A stretch of 64,000 nt of DNA, from NCBI RefSeq assembly GCF_040412425.1, contig NC_089783.1:42603625-42667624 (forward strand). Reading direction: 5' to 3'. Numbering within the stretch: the stretch's first letter is position 1; the number at the start of each line of letters is the position of its first letter. This stretch comes from Macrobrachium rosenbergii (Eukaryota; Arthropoda; Malacostraca; Decapoda; Palaemonidae). Below the pieces are notes generated by a model. The model was not told the DNA's origin. It made no database searches and saw only the letters and a list, made by a program, of their open reading frames with translations. This document shows positions 23,701 to 35,700 of the stretch, piece by piece. The position numbers and the translations under genes were made by a program.

Positions 23701-26700
23701 CAGATTGGTAAACGTGGTAAACCGCTATCGCCAGTAAGTTATATGAGTCTTAGACCCCACTTTGTAAAGAGATTTTAGGTTGCCAAAAATGTTCTTATGC
23801 TTTAGAATGATGAACATCAGTTTGTGGTCCTTTAATAATTAAGTAGTAAGATTCTAAAATCTGTAATACTATTTTGATAATTGATTTGAAGTTACTTGGT
23901 AAGATAAAAATGTAATGTCAGCAAATATATTTCTTTCCTCTTCAACATTAATTTAATCCTTTGCAGTATGTTCTAGAAGCATATGTTTAATGTTTTTTGT
24001 TGACAATTTTGGCCTAGGGTTTTGCTATTTTGGTATTATGGTACTGATTCTACTTCATGCATGTAGTCATCATAATAGCTTCATTTATATAATGGGGAGA
24101 CTGATAATATTTTATGTGAATAACTGGTATGTTGCCATGAAATTTAAGGACTTTTGTATTAAAATGATGAACATTCATTTGAAAAATTTGTCAACAAAAG
24201 TATTTACATAATATTTATTTTTAAAATTGGAAATGTGTATTTTCTCTTGATAATCAAACATTTTTCTGTTTTTAAAAATTTTTCTTTTTGTATTAACTAG
24301 GACACAGAGCTTGCAAGAGTCATCCATGAGCGAGATGTATTAAAGCAAGAGAGAAATTTCTTCAAGATGCAGTTTCAGTCATTGAAGAGTCAACAAGGTA
24401 CTTTAGTTAATGGGTCTGGTGGATCAGTAGCTTCTGGACCAACTTCAGGACCTGCAGCGGTTGTCCCTGGAGTAGTAAGCCCCCCTAGCACTGGTGTGAT
24501 TCCTGGAGGGCCTCCTGGTGCAGCTGCCCCCTCTGGTACTCCCCCACCTAGACCACAGTCTGTACCAACAGGAGGTATATGTGAAATTTGTTTTTGTTTT
24601 GTTCACATAGTGTGTGTTTAAACTTCGACGGGAGAGATTGTACTTTTCCGCAAATTGTGGTGTGGTTTTATGTGTTCTTTCTAAATTTACGTAAAGTGGA
24701 AAAGTGTATTATGTAGAAGAAGGATATTATGTTTTGTTGTGTTTGTATTTAGTTGTGAAAAGTATTGTGTTTGGCTGTTTCATGTATTTAATTGTAAGCA
24801 TACGTGTAATAGTGCTTAAGTACTGGTCATTGGTTGTTTGTTGGTTCAGTGTAAGTCGAATGTTTGATGTTGGTCAAAGGCTGTCATGAGAGGTAGTCTC
24901 TTTACAGCTCCGGTGCAGTGTAGCCGTATCTAGGAAGGACTCGGGAAATTCAGCCATAGTTGTCGTTGCCTTCAAATCCACTTGAGTATTCCTTTTCATC
25001 TTAAAGTTCATTTAGGGAGATTTCCTTTAGGAGATATGCATATCTAAATGTAAGGAGAATTTCTTGGAGTGTGCTCTGGATGAGGGTTACGAAGTAGAAA
25101 TTGTGTTCACGCCAATCCTAATCTCAATTCAGGCTAAGAATATCGAATTCGCCATTTGAACTAACAGTGAGTGTACCATGTATGTCTTGGATAAAATACA
25201 CAACGCAGTATGGTTTTGATTATGAGTTAGAATAATATAGTTGAAGTAACCTGGGTGTTGTAGCATAAAACTTAGGCTATGATTAGGTTAGTACATTTCA
25301 AACCGTTTAGGCTATACGATCACTTTACGACTTGAAATGTTATATTTATTCTGAACGAGTTGGAATAGTATGACAGAAATTTAGAATCCACATTATATTC
25401 AGTATTCCTAAAGGTATTTTGTAAGTATCACTATGGTTTACCATTTTTGACCCAGCACAGTATGTCTTTATATTTGTGTACCGGCTTTCAATAATGTAAA
25501 AAACAAATTAAAGAATGGCACAACTTTAAATCTAGTAAGTGTATTTGTAATAGGTATAGGAAATTTTTATCTGTAAGATCTTTGTATAATATAATAAGGA
25601 ATTTGAAAGAGAAAATTTTGTCACGCATTGGCTCAGGTGTGTTTTTTCAATACACACCTGTATTATTGTATATATTATTAAAGTAATAAAAGTGATTTTT
25701 TTCTTGCAGCTGTTGATGTGGAAACCATCCGAAGAGAAAGGGACTTCTTTAAGCAGCAAATGGAGTATTTCCGACAACAGTATAATAACCAGTTAACTCG
25801 TGCTCCCCCATTAAGTGCTACGAGATCCATGGATCAAGACAGAGGTCCAAGACCTCCACTAACAAGGGTTTGTTGTTTGTTATTATATATTATTGCTCTT
25901 GTTCTTTTACCTTGAATTTGCTTTGAAGACATGGCTTTTGTTTTTAGCCTAAAGTACTGCCTACCTCTTTAGGCAGTGATTATACCCTCAACATACCAAA
26001 GTCTTGGGGTGTCTGGCATTCTGATAATATATAAAAAAGACCCTGTGGTAAGCCTGTACTTACTGAAGATATGCCACAGTTAATAACTTCTGTACTGTAA
26101 TTCCATAATTATAGTCTTAACTAAGCCATACTTTTCACTTGTCAGTTAGGGTAAGTGATTTACCTAAAAAATCCATCATATTTATAAAGGTGGCCCAGTA
26201 AACAGCCACCACTGTATTGTAGCTAAGTTAAAATCTGATAAGTTGAGGGGTTTTGCTAAGATATATTTTTTGCACTCCCTTCAGCCCCAACTGTATTACT
26301 TTCTGTTCGCCTTCCATCCATTCCCTTTGGTTTATTCCTTCCTAGCTGTCCAACTCCTTTAATTACAAATTCCAGGGCACATTCAAGCCCTATGTAATAT
26401 AACTTTATTGCGCAGTCATTTGTTTTATAACATTGTGGTGTGTTATATATCATTATGCAGGTATAAAACTGTAATGTCATGTTATTGCCCAAAATAACGC
26501 CCATGTTTTAAAAAGGGAAAGACGTTTTGATAATGTTCTTACGCCTTGCAGAGTTTTAATTTAGACTGCTCTCCCTAAAGCACATTATTTTTTTCTTCAT
26601 CATTTATACCACTAATTCTAATTGCTACTTTCATTTGCTTTTTCTTACCCTTATACTTCGTGATATCCCTTATACCTGGTGATATGTGATGATGTCTTGT

Positions 26701-29700
26701 AGGAGAAACAGAAGATTGCAGGGATGGAGAAATAATATCCCGAGCCATAGGTTGCTTTATTCCGTACAGCAAACAGGTATATACAGAGAGGCTCTGCAAG
26801 GCGTGCAATTTGTGCCAAGAGGAGCGGGAAGATATAGACATGTGCATGTGCAGAGTGCAGACATGGTGACTAGCGCGCATGTGTTTGCAACGGACAATAT
26901 TTATGAAATACATAGAATGCATATACGTGCAGTAGTATATACAGTAATCCACAATACCTTTGTCAACATTAAACACTTGCTTTTGAGTTTCATTGTAGAA
27001 CTATAGGAATATTTATCTTTAAGGTATTCAACAAAATCTGACATTAGTGGCATATCCCCCAGTTTCTGAGTACTGTAAATTAATTCATTGGCAGCCTGGT
27101 CTTTAATTTTCTCATTGTTTGTTGCCCTTTCTTTTGTCTAAGCAGTGTTTTATCTATAAGAATTCTGAGCTTCAGTGACCTTGCTAGTTGTAATGCCATA
27201 TAACTTGCAACAAACCAGTCCACAAGGACTTTGACCTTTATCCCTGCCCTTATTATTGGATTTCTTTTTTTATTTTCAGTATTGTTACCAGTTTGACCTT
27301 TCACTTGTCATCTCTCTCTTATCTGAATTTTTCAGAGGTTTGATCCTAAATTAGCTGTTCTGTGTTGTTATGAATCAGAAAGACGTCTTTGTTTAGAGGC
27401 CATGAGACCTTTTGTGGTTTTCTAGTTTTATGACCTATTTTATTGATCCATCATCATTTTTTTTGGAATCACATTGATTCTGCAGAAAGTTGAGATTCAT
27501 TCCCTTACAAAGTGGATACTGTATTTTAGTTATAGAGGTAAATAGCAACGTCTCAAAAGGATGTTATGATACATTTTACTGATATCAATAAATTTTAGGT
27601 GTGCTTGGTAAATGATACAAGCATATTTATGCTGTATATAACTGGTCTTTAGTTGTACCCATGAATACAGTAATGATAAACTGAATGTCATCATGTACAA
27701 TAAACTGATATACACTATATAAAAAAGATACATCGCTTAGTATTTTAGTGTTGTGAAAGAGTATTTTTACCACTAAGACTAAAGATATGAGAAATGATGA
27801 CACAGTGTTAGTCATTTTTGTGCTTCACCTATCAACTGCTAGTTATCATTGTTTTTTACTTGTTGGAAACCCATTGTAATTTTTTGCATTTATGATTATT
27901 AAACAGACTTTTTTTTGTTCAGACCTCCTCAGAAGCTTCGCCCCGCCTTGAAGGAGATTCACGTGTTATTCAGCAGGAGAGAGACTTCTTCAGACAGCAG
28001 TATGAGGCTCTTAAAGCTAGTCTTGCTCAACCTGTAGTTCCTCCAGTAAGTTGAATAGCATGTTACAGTATTTGAAATAATCTAGTCTGTGTAAGTGGTA
28101 GTGATTGTTATGTGTATTTCTTATTTCAAATAATGCACATGTTTTTACTCTATTTTTCCCCTTTTAGCATTTGCTTATTTTTTATTAAAGTATTGTGTGA
28201 TTGATTATACATTTTTATTCGTGTTCTCGCTGTTCAATGCAAGAAAAGGTACATCTCTTGTGATTATCACCATGGTGTATCATTCTCAGTAAGATAACAC
28301 TTAACCCCACCCTTTTTTATATAAGATTGGTGGATAAATCAATTATGTGAAAAACTACTATGGTGAAGTGATGATAGAAATCTGTGATAATAATTAAGTC
28401 TTTCAGATAAATGAGTTTTTCAGCTGCCTAGTGAAAAAATGAGTTTGCTGAGAGAAAGTCATGAGAAGGGTTAGATTTAATATTGTTGGTATATTACAAA
28501 AATGCAGCTGAATTCCTGTTTATGTACTGTTATCCATTATTCATTTGAGAAAAGCTGCACAGTGTGTCAGCAATAAATGGTACACATTCAAAGATAGTGT
28601 GACAAGTAATAGCTGGGAATTGTTTGTTTAAGAGCCGAAAGTCATTGGGATTATTTTCCATTAGCAACTGTGTTCATTCATATACAAAACTACTGTAATT
28701 TTAAGGTGGTACTTTTTATATTAAGATATGTCAGAGAAAAGTGCAAGTTTTGCACAAATTGTTTTGATTACTTACCAGCTAATACAAATAAACTGAAATA
28801 CTCTATGGCTAATGTTAATGAGGTACAGTATTCTTGAAATGTTTTCAAGTTTTGATGAAATATGCTTGATTTATGTTTACTGTAATGGAAATTGGTAGCT
28901 TTGTTTAAAGTTTGAATTACTCTATTCCTAAAATGGAAGTGTTAAAGTTTGAATGATACTGCATGTATTTTAAATGAGGTAATTCTTAATATGCACATTT
29001 GCTTACACATGTCTTTGACTAATACTGGTATATTGTTCATAAAACTTTCTAGGGATCTGGAGATGAAGCTGTAGACATTAGCAATGTCCTTCGTGAGAAG
29101 GATATGTTGCAGCAGGAAAGAGACTTCTTTAGGAGTCAGTACAACGATCTGTCACGAAAAATGGCTCAGACAGCTGTGGCTACTCCAACAGTGTCTCAAG
29201 CAATTGTAAGATTCAGCGTTATGTAGCTTTTAGAGGTTGCTTTAGAGGATTTTTATTTAGTACAGGCTTGCCAGACCAGAATAACATTGACAGGAATAGT
29301 TCTTTTGTAAGTTATGAGTCTTATAGATTTATGAGTTTTTTTATAACAAATTTAGGCATTTTGCAAGACTAATACATAAATACTTAGTAACTTTGCTTAA
29401 TAGACAGTAGTATTGGCAGTGTAATGTGTGACAAGTAAATAGCAGAATAGTGAGTATAAAAATCACTCAGCATGGAATGAAACAGATCTCTCATACCATT
29501 CACCACAAATGTATTTAATAGTTGACTATTCAGAAGAAATGTAAATAGTAAATAGGACTGGTGAAACTGTTTTCATTTAGGAACAATGCTATTTTTCTTG
29601 TGCTTGTAGCTAAAAATAAGTATAAAAGTAAGTTCTCTGAAATTAGAAACCATTAAATACCACAAGGATCAATAGTTGGTTGCTATTATGGTGTTGAATA

Positions 29701-32700
29701 TTTATAGTTGAGAGGTTTTTGAGGTCGTAATTATTCCTCTATTTGTTCTTCATTGAAGGATAATACCTAAAGTATCCCATGAATTGCACACTATATGGTA
29801 TGCAGTACAGCACTAATGTTCTTCAGCTTCTTTAACTTTACCTCTTGCTTAAAACAAATCCTCCAGGCCAGACCTGTGAGATTCAGATGTGATTTCAGTT
29901 TAGGTGAACTGATATATAATGGTAGACATTTACTTTTTCTATATTTTTATAATTATTGATTGTGCACATCAGGTGACTCTCATTTTCTCTTTATATATTT
30001 TTCATGTTTTAGTGTGAATGGTAAATATCTTTTTCATGGTAACCCATTTTGATTACCAATGATTGGTTTTTGTTGTCATAATGTTTAACCTGCTTGACCC
30101 ATTTACTTACAATTGCAGAGACAAGAAATGGAATCTCTTCTAGCAGAAAAGCGAGGTATGGCCATATCAAAAGCAGACCTGGAAGCGCAGGTTAGTGGTA
30201 GTTAAATATGTTGGACAGGTTCTTGCTGTGGTAAGTGTATGTTGTTACTGGTATTCATATCGTAGACTTTTGAATTAAAATATACTGTATGCCAATTTTA
30301 CCATCCCTTGAGGGAACTGTTATTATGAATAGAAATAAAGCTTTTTTTCCATACTCCTTGGAATAGCAAAATGTCAATTGAGGTGCAAAATTTCAGACCC
30401 ATTTTATTGTCTTAATACTAAAGGGTATAAAACTGAGCTCTAAGTAGCTTTTTGATTAACAAAGTGAATGTTACAAAAAGAAAGGCAACCTTTATTTAAG
30501 GAGGTTCCGTATTAAATGTTCTTTTTTATGAACTTGGTTGCTTGATAGCAGATACATGCTTTATGTGCTCTTCAGAATTCCATTACCTTCTCATCAGTTA
30601 TCTTTCCTTGCTGGTATTAGTCAGTATTGTTTCAATTTTTGATGTTTAGCTATGAATATTTAATGACATCAATTTTCTTTTAAACAGTTACTGGCTAATT
30701 CTCTTTATATACTTCTGCCGAATAATTTATGTATGATACTTCTATCATTTATAGACTGATACTAGTTTTGGACAAACCCATTGTAGCCTTACCAATAGTT
30801 GCAATCAAATAGCAGGTTATCAGTTACAGAGTACCTTATGAGACACACTGTGTCCTGTACCAGAGGTTCTTTGCTGTGGCCCTTGAGCCCCAGCTGCATT
30901 GCTGTCTGCCTTGTATTTCTCACTCATCCCACGTGGTCTTTTTCATTTTTGCTGTCTAAATTCTTTAGCATTATCTCACTCTATTTTGAGGTCCCATATA
31001 GGAAAGAATCCTTTGAGCAAGCCATATTAGAGGAGCAGTGTCACTCAGTGGTTGGGTTAAGCTACACTATGATATTAAAACCAAAAAAGCTAGCTTTCAG
31101 CTTGCTGTTGCTACATCTAGATCTGTCATCTGAGTCATTCTTCCACTACTGGGGTAACTTGAAGATGCATATTTATCTTCTCTCCCTTTTGAGAAAGGTT
31201 TGGAATGTTAATTATTTGTTGCATAATTTTATTAAATCACTAGCATTAGTAATACTGTATCTCTTTCCAGGTAAAAAATCTGACTGAGAGATTGATAGAT
31301 GTCGAACAAGAGAAGAAAGCCATTGACAACCATACTAGAGAGCTACATTCTGCTATTGAAAAGTAATTACATTATACTCATTTTTTCAGTCTGATGTGTA
31401 GAAAAGATCATTTATGTCTATAATCTTAGGTGTTTACCACACTCTACAATATTGTGTCATGACAAACCCATAAATCATAATGAGCCTTAATTCATAATTT
31501 GTTCATGAAACTTACCTGTCAGATATATATACAGCTGTATTTCTCCGAAATCCGACAGAATTTCAAAACTTGCGGCACACGCAGTGTGGCCAGGTGGTTA
31601 GTACTCATTCCCGCCGCTGGGTGGCGGGAATCGGGAACCATTCCCATTTTCTATTCAGATTTTCTCTGTCGCCGGTACTGTTAACATCTGTTTACAGTAC
31701 CTCCGCCTCTGGATTTCGTTAACTTGCATTGTTTTCCACTTGAGTATTCTATTGACTTTTGGTTTTTGACTTTGGCTTGTGGATTGGCATACGCTTTTTG
31801 TGGACTGTTTATGATTTTGCTTTTGACTGCTCTTGAATGATGTCTGGTACTAGTTCTGCTAGCTTTCGAGTATGTTGTGTGAGTGAGTGCAAGGTGAGGC
31901 TACCGAAGGCTTCGGTAGACCCTCACTCGGTTTGCATGAGGTGTAGGGGGCATGTATGTTTGATCAATGATCGCTGCAAAGAGTGTGAGCCTTTGTCTGA
32001 TGCGAGCTGGAAATTGTATGATTCCTATGTTCGTAAGTTAGAGCGTGACAGGATCAGGAGGTCTTCCTCCAGGAGTGTGTGTAAGAGTCAGGGTTCTATT
32101 TCTTCACCTGATAACCCCAATGTAGACATTGTTGTACCTGTCCCTGTGGTTTTGCCTTCAGGCCCTGAGGTTGTGTCTGCGGGGGGTTTGGCCCTGACGG
32201 AGATCATGAACACCATCCGTGCTCTAGAAAACAAAGTGTCTTCGCTTCAAAGTGCTGTGCAGTGTAGTGTTCCCCCTAGTGTCGTGGAGGGGGCGTCAGA
32301 TCGGCCCCATAATGCTTCTAGGCCTGGACCTCTGTCAGACTCCCAGGACTCAGGGAGAAGGCATGTCGAAAGCCGTAAGAGGGTTACGGGGGCTTCCCAC
32401 CGATCTGACGTCCCTTCGGCAGTTCCTGTTGTCACTTCCCAGGCTGCCAAGGATCGTGCTTCGGCTCGTATCCTTAAGGACTGCTTTTCGTCCTCCGAGG
32501 CGTCCTCCCCTCGTAGGGGTTGGAATTCTCGCAAGGACTCTCGCCCACTGAAGAGGAGCTTTAGAGATGACGCTTCACGTCAGTTTTCTCCGTCTGTGCG
32601 GGATTTTGAAGCTTTCCCGCCACAGAAGAGGACACGTACGTCGTCAGAGGAGGACGTTTGCGAGCGCCCCAGTCGCTCTAAGGAGAGAGCTGTTCTTGCT

Positions 32701-35700
32701 CCTGTGAGGAAGAAGAAGGCGTCCCCTCGCCCCTCTTCTTCCCGTAGGCTCTCCTCTCCTCCTGGATATGAGACCTCTCCTTCCAAGAGTATCTTACGAG
32801 ATATGCAGCGTCAGTTGGCCTCTCTTCTGGCCGAGAAGGATTCAGAACCACGTCGTCGCAAGGACTTGAGGCTTCCCATTAAGAAGTCCAGGAAGTCCCC
32901 GTCTCCTGCTCCTTTTTCTTCGTCTCCATCTCCTGCTTCTTCGCCCTGTCGTCCTCACAGCTCACGAGTTCCTTTTCGTGACTCTCGTCATCATCACGAC
33001 GCCTCGCAAGCAGCTATCCAGGACTCTTCATTAGCTGCTCGTCAGGACGCTTCTCTCGCTGCTGCACAGGACGTTCGGCAGGACGCTCAGCATGACGCTA
33101 GGTTGGGCTCCCGATCGGATGCTCTTCAGGACGCTCGCCAGGACGCTCGCCAGGACGCTCGCCAGGACGCCTCTTTAGTCGCTCGCCGGGACGCTCCAGA
33201 GCATTCTGATCCTGCAGGGAAAAGTAGATCCCTCTTCCGTATCGGACCTCAAGGCCTTCGTTCCCCGAAAGCTGTTTGTGATTCTCGTGGTTCGCCCTTT
33301 CATGAAGGAGAAGTCTCTGGCGATTCTGAGCCTGCGGGTTTTGATCAACCTTCTGCTTCCTCGTCTTCCGACTACCAGGTGTTAACCGGCCTTCTTAAGG
33401 ACTTATTCGGCGATAAGTTTAAACCCTCGGCTCCTCTCTCTCCTCCTTCGCAGCTTGCCTCTTCCAAAGCGAGGAGAACGCCGGGGTTTGTGAAGATGAC
33501 TTCTTCACTGGCTACGAAGAAGGCCTTCAAGAAGGTTAACGCCTGGATGGAGGAACGGAAGGCGCAAGGCAAGACTTCTTTTGCCCTTCCTCCTTCTAAG
33601 CTTTGCGGTAAGGCGGGCATGTGGTATGAGACAGGTGAGGACGTCGGTTCTCGTGTTCCTTCTTCGTCTCAAGGAGACTTCGCCAGCCTTGTCGACGCTT
33701 CCAGGAGGTCCCTGCTGTCGACTGCTAAGGTTTCGTGGACTATGTCCGAGACCGACCACCATCTGAAGGGACTCTTCCGTTCTATGGAAGTTTTCAACTT
33801 CTTAGACTGGTGCTTGGGTGCTTTAGATCTCAAGCTTAGAAGCCCCGACTCGATCAGCCTGGGGGAGCTATCCAGTGTTTTGAATTGCATGGATAAGGCC
33901 GTCAGGGATGGCTCTGAGGAACTGGCCTCCCATTTTTGTACAGGTCTTTTGAAGAAGAGAGCCTTGTACTGCAATTTCACCTCCAAGTCAGTTTCGCCGT
34001 CACAAAGGGCTGAATTATTGTTTGCCCCTTTGTCGAGCCATCTCTTCCCCCAGCCTTTAATCAAAGATCTTGCTTCCAGTCTTAAGGAGAAGGCAACGCA
34101 GGACCTATTGGCCCATTCGTCTAGACGTCCTTCAGTCCCTTCGTCTTGTCTTCGTCGGTTCTTTCCTCCAAGAAGAAACAGCCCTTTCGTGGAGGAGCTT
34201 CTTCCTCGAAATCGACTCCACGAGGGAGAGGTTATTCCAGAGGAGCAGCCCCATCGAAGCCCAGGGGCAAAAAGTGATCATCAACTCCTCCAGACACCTG
34301 TGGGAGCCAGGCTACTTACATTTGCGGGAGCCTGGAGAGCGAAAGGAGCGGACTCTTGGTCCGTCGAGTTCTAGAGAAAGGCTACAAGATCCCCTTTCTC
34401 GATTCACCCACCCTTTGTATCACGTCACCCAAGGATCTGTCGCCCTCCTACCATTGGGAAAAACAACAGATCCTTTTAGATCTTTTGGAGCAGATGCTCG
34501 TAAAAAGAGCTGTGGAGCCAGTTCAGGATCTATCCTCTCCAGGGTTCTACAACCGACTGTTCTTAGTCCCGAAACAGTCGGGTGGGTGGAGACCTGTACT
34601 GGACGTAAGCAGGCTAAACCGCTTCATTGTCAAAGAGAAGTTCAAGATGGAAACGTCACAATCTGTTCTCGGAGCGCTAAGACCAGGAGATTGGATGGTC
34701 TCTCTGGACTTACAAGATGCTTACTTCCACGTCCCCATACATCCTCAGTCAAGACAGTACCTGAGGTTTGTATTGGGGGGAAGAGTCTTCCAATTCCGAG
34801 CTCTTTGCTTTGGTCTCAGCACAGCTCCCATGGTATTCACAGTGATCATGAGAAATGTGGCGAGGTGGCTTCACTTGGCGGGGATCCGCGTTTCGCTTTA
34901 CCTGGACGATTGGCTCATTCGAGCTTCTTCCCAAGCTCAGTGTCTGGAGGACCTAATTTCGACATTGGAGTTGACGGTCCCTGGGACTTCTAGTCAACAA
35001 AGAAAAGTCCCATCTGATCCCGACTCAGTCCATCGTCTATCTGGGGATTCAGATGGATTCAGTGGCTTTTCGAGCGTATCCATCCCTAGAACGTCAACAA
35101 CATTGCTTGGAAAAGTTTCGTCTCTCCTGGGGAAGGAAACATGCTCGGTGAGGGAATGGATGAGTTTGCTGGGGACCATTTCCTCGCTGGAGAAGTTTGT
35201 TTCCCTGGGAAGACTTCATCTCAGGCCGCTCCAGTTTTTCCTAGCGGAGAACTGGATGAACAAGGAGGACCTGGAAGAGACCTTGAAGATCTTTCCGTCT
35301 GTCAAGACTCACCTGAGGTGGTGGCTCGACCCCTTGTTACTGGCAGGAGGCGTTTCCCACGTCTTCAGAGCCCGACCTAGTGTTGTTTTCCGACGCGTCC
35401 AGGGAAGGATGGGGAGCAACACTAGGAGGGGAAGAAGTGTCAGGCACCTGGAGAGGGGAACAGGTGTCCTGGCACATCAATCTCAAAGAATTAGGAGCTA
35501 TCCATCTAGCCCTCCAATTCTTCGAGGATCGTGTGTCAGGCCGAGTTGTTCAGGTGAATTCCGACAACACCACAGCCTTAGCTTACCTCAAGAAGCAGGG
35601 GTACTTTCGCTCCCGTTCCTGTTCAACTTGGCAAAGGAGATCCTGCTTTGGACTCATGCTCGGGGGATCACGATTCTCACAAGGTTCATCGCGGGCGTAG

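Larger units (their letters stand above)
21349..31270. other. CEP135 introns between exons 8 and 16
   Basis: Seven introns of about 0.7-2.1 kb (for example 21349-22294, 22421-23586, 25868-27922, 28046-29052). They are AT-rich, without recognisable genes or intact elements. The stretch 26260-26360 resembles 30870-30990 weakly (pyrimidine-rich, cagcccca), possibly an old repeat. Confidence 0.6.

Noticed and set aside
30799..31287. 162-codon open frame on the + strand
   Set aside because: It is intronic and runs into CEP135 exon 16 in a different frame. No recognisable motif.
32247..33762. Antisense open frames inside the DIRS-B gag region
   Set aside because: They are shadows of the + strand gag-like frame, caused by its biased codon composition.
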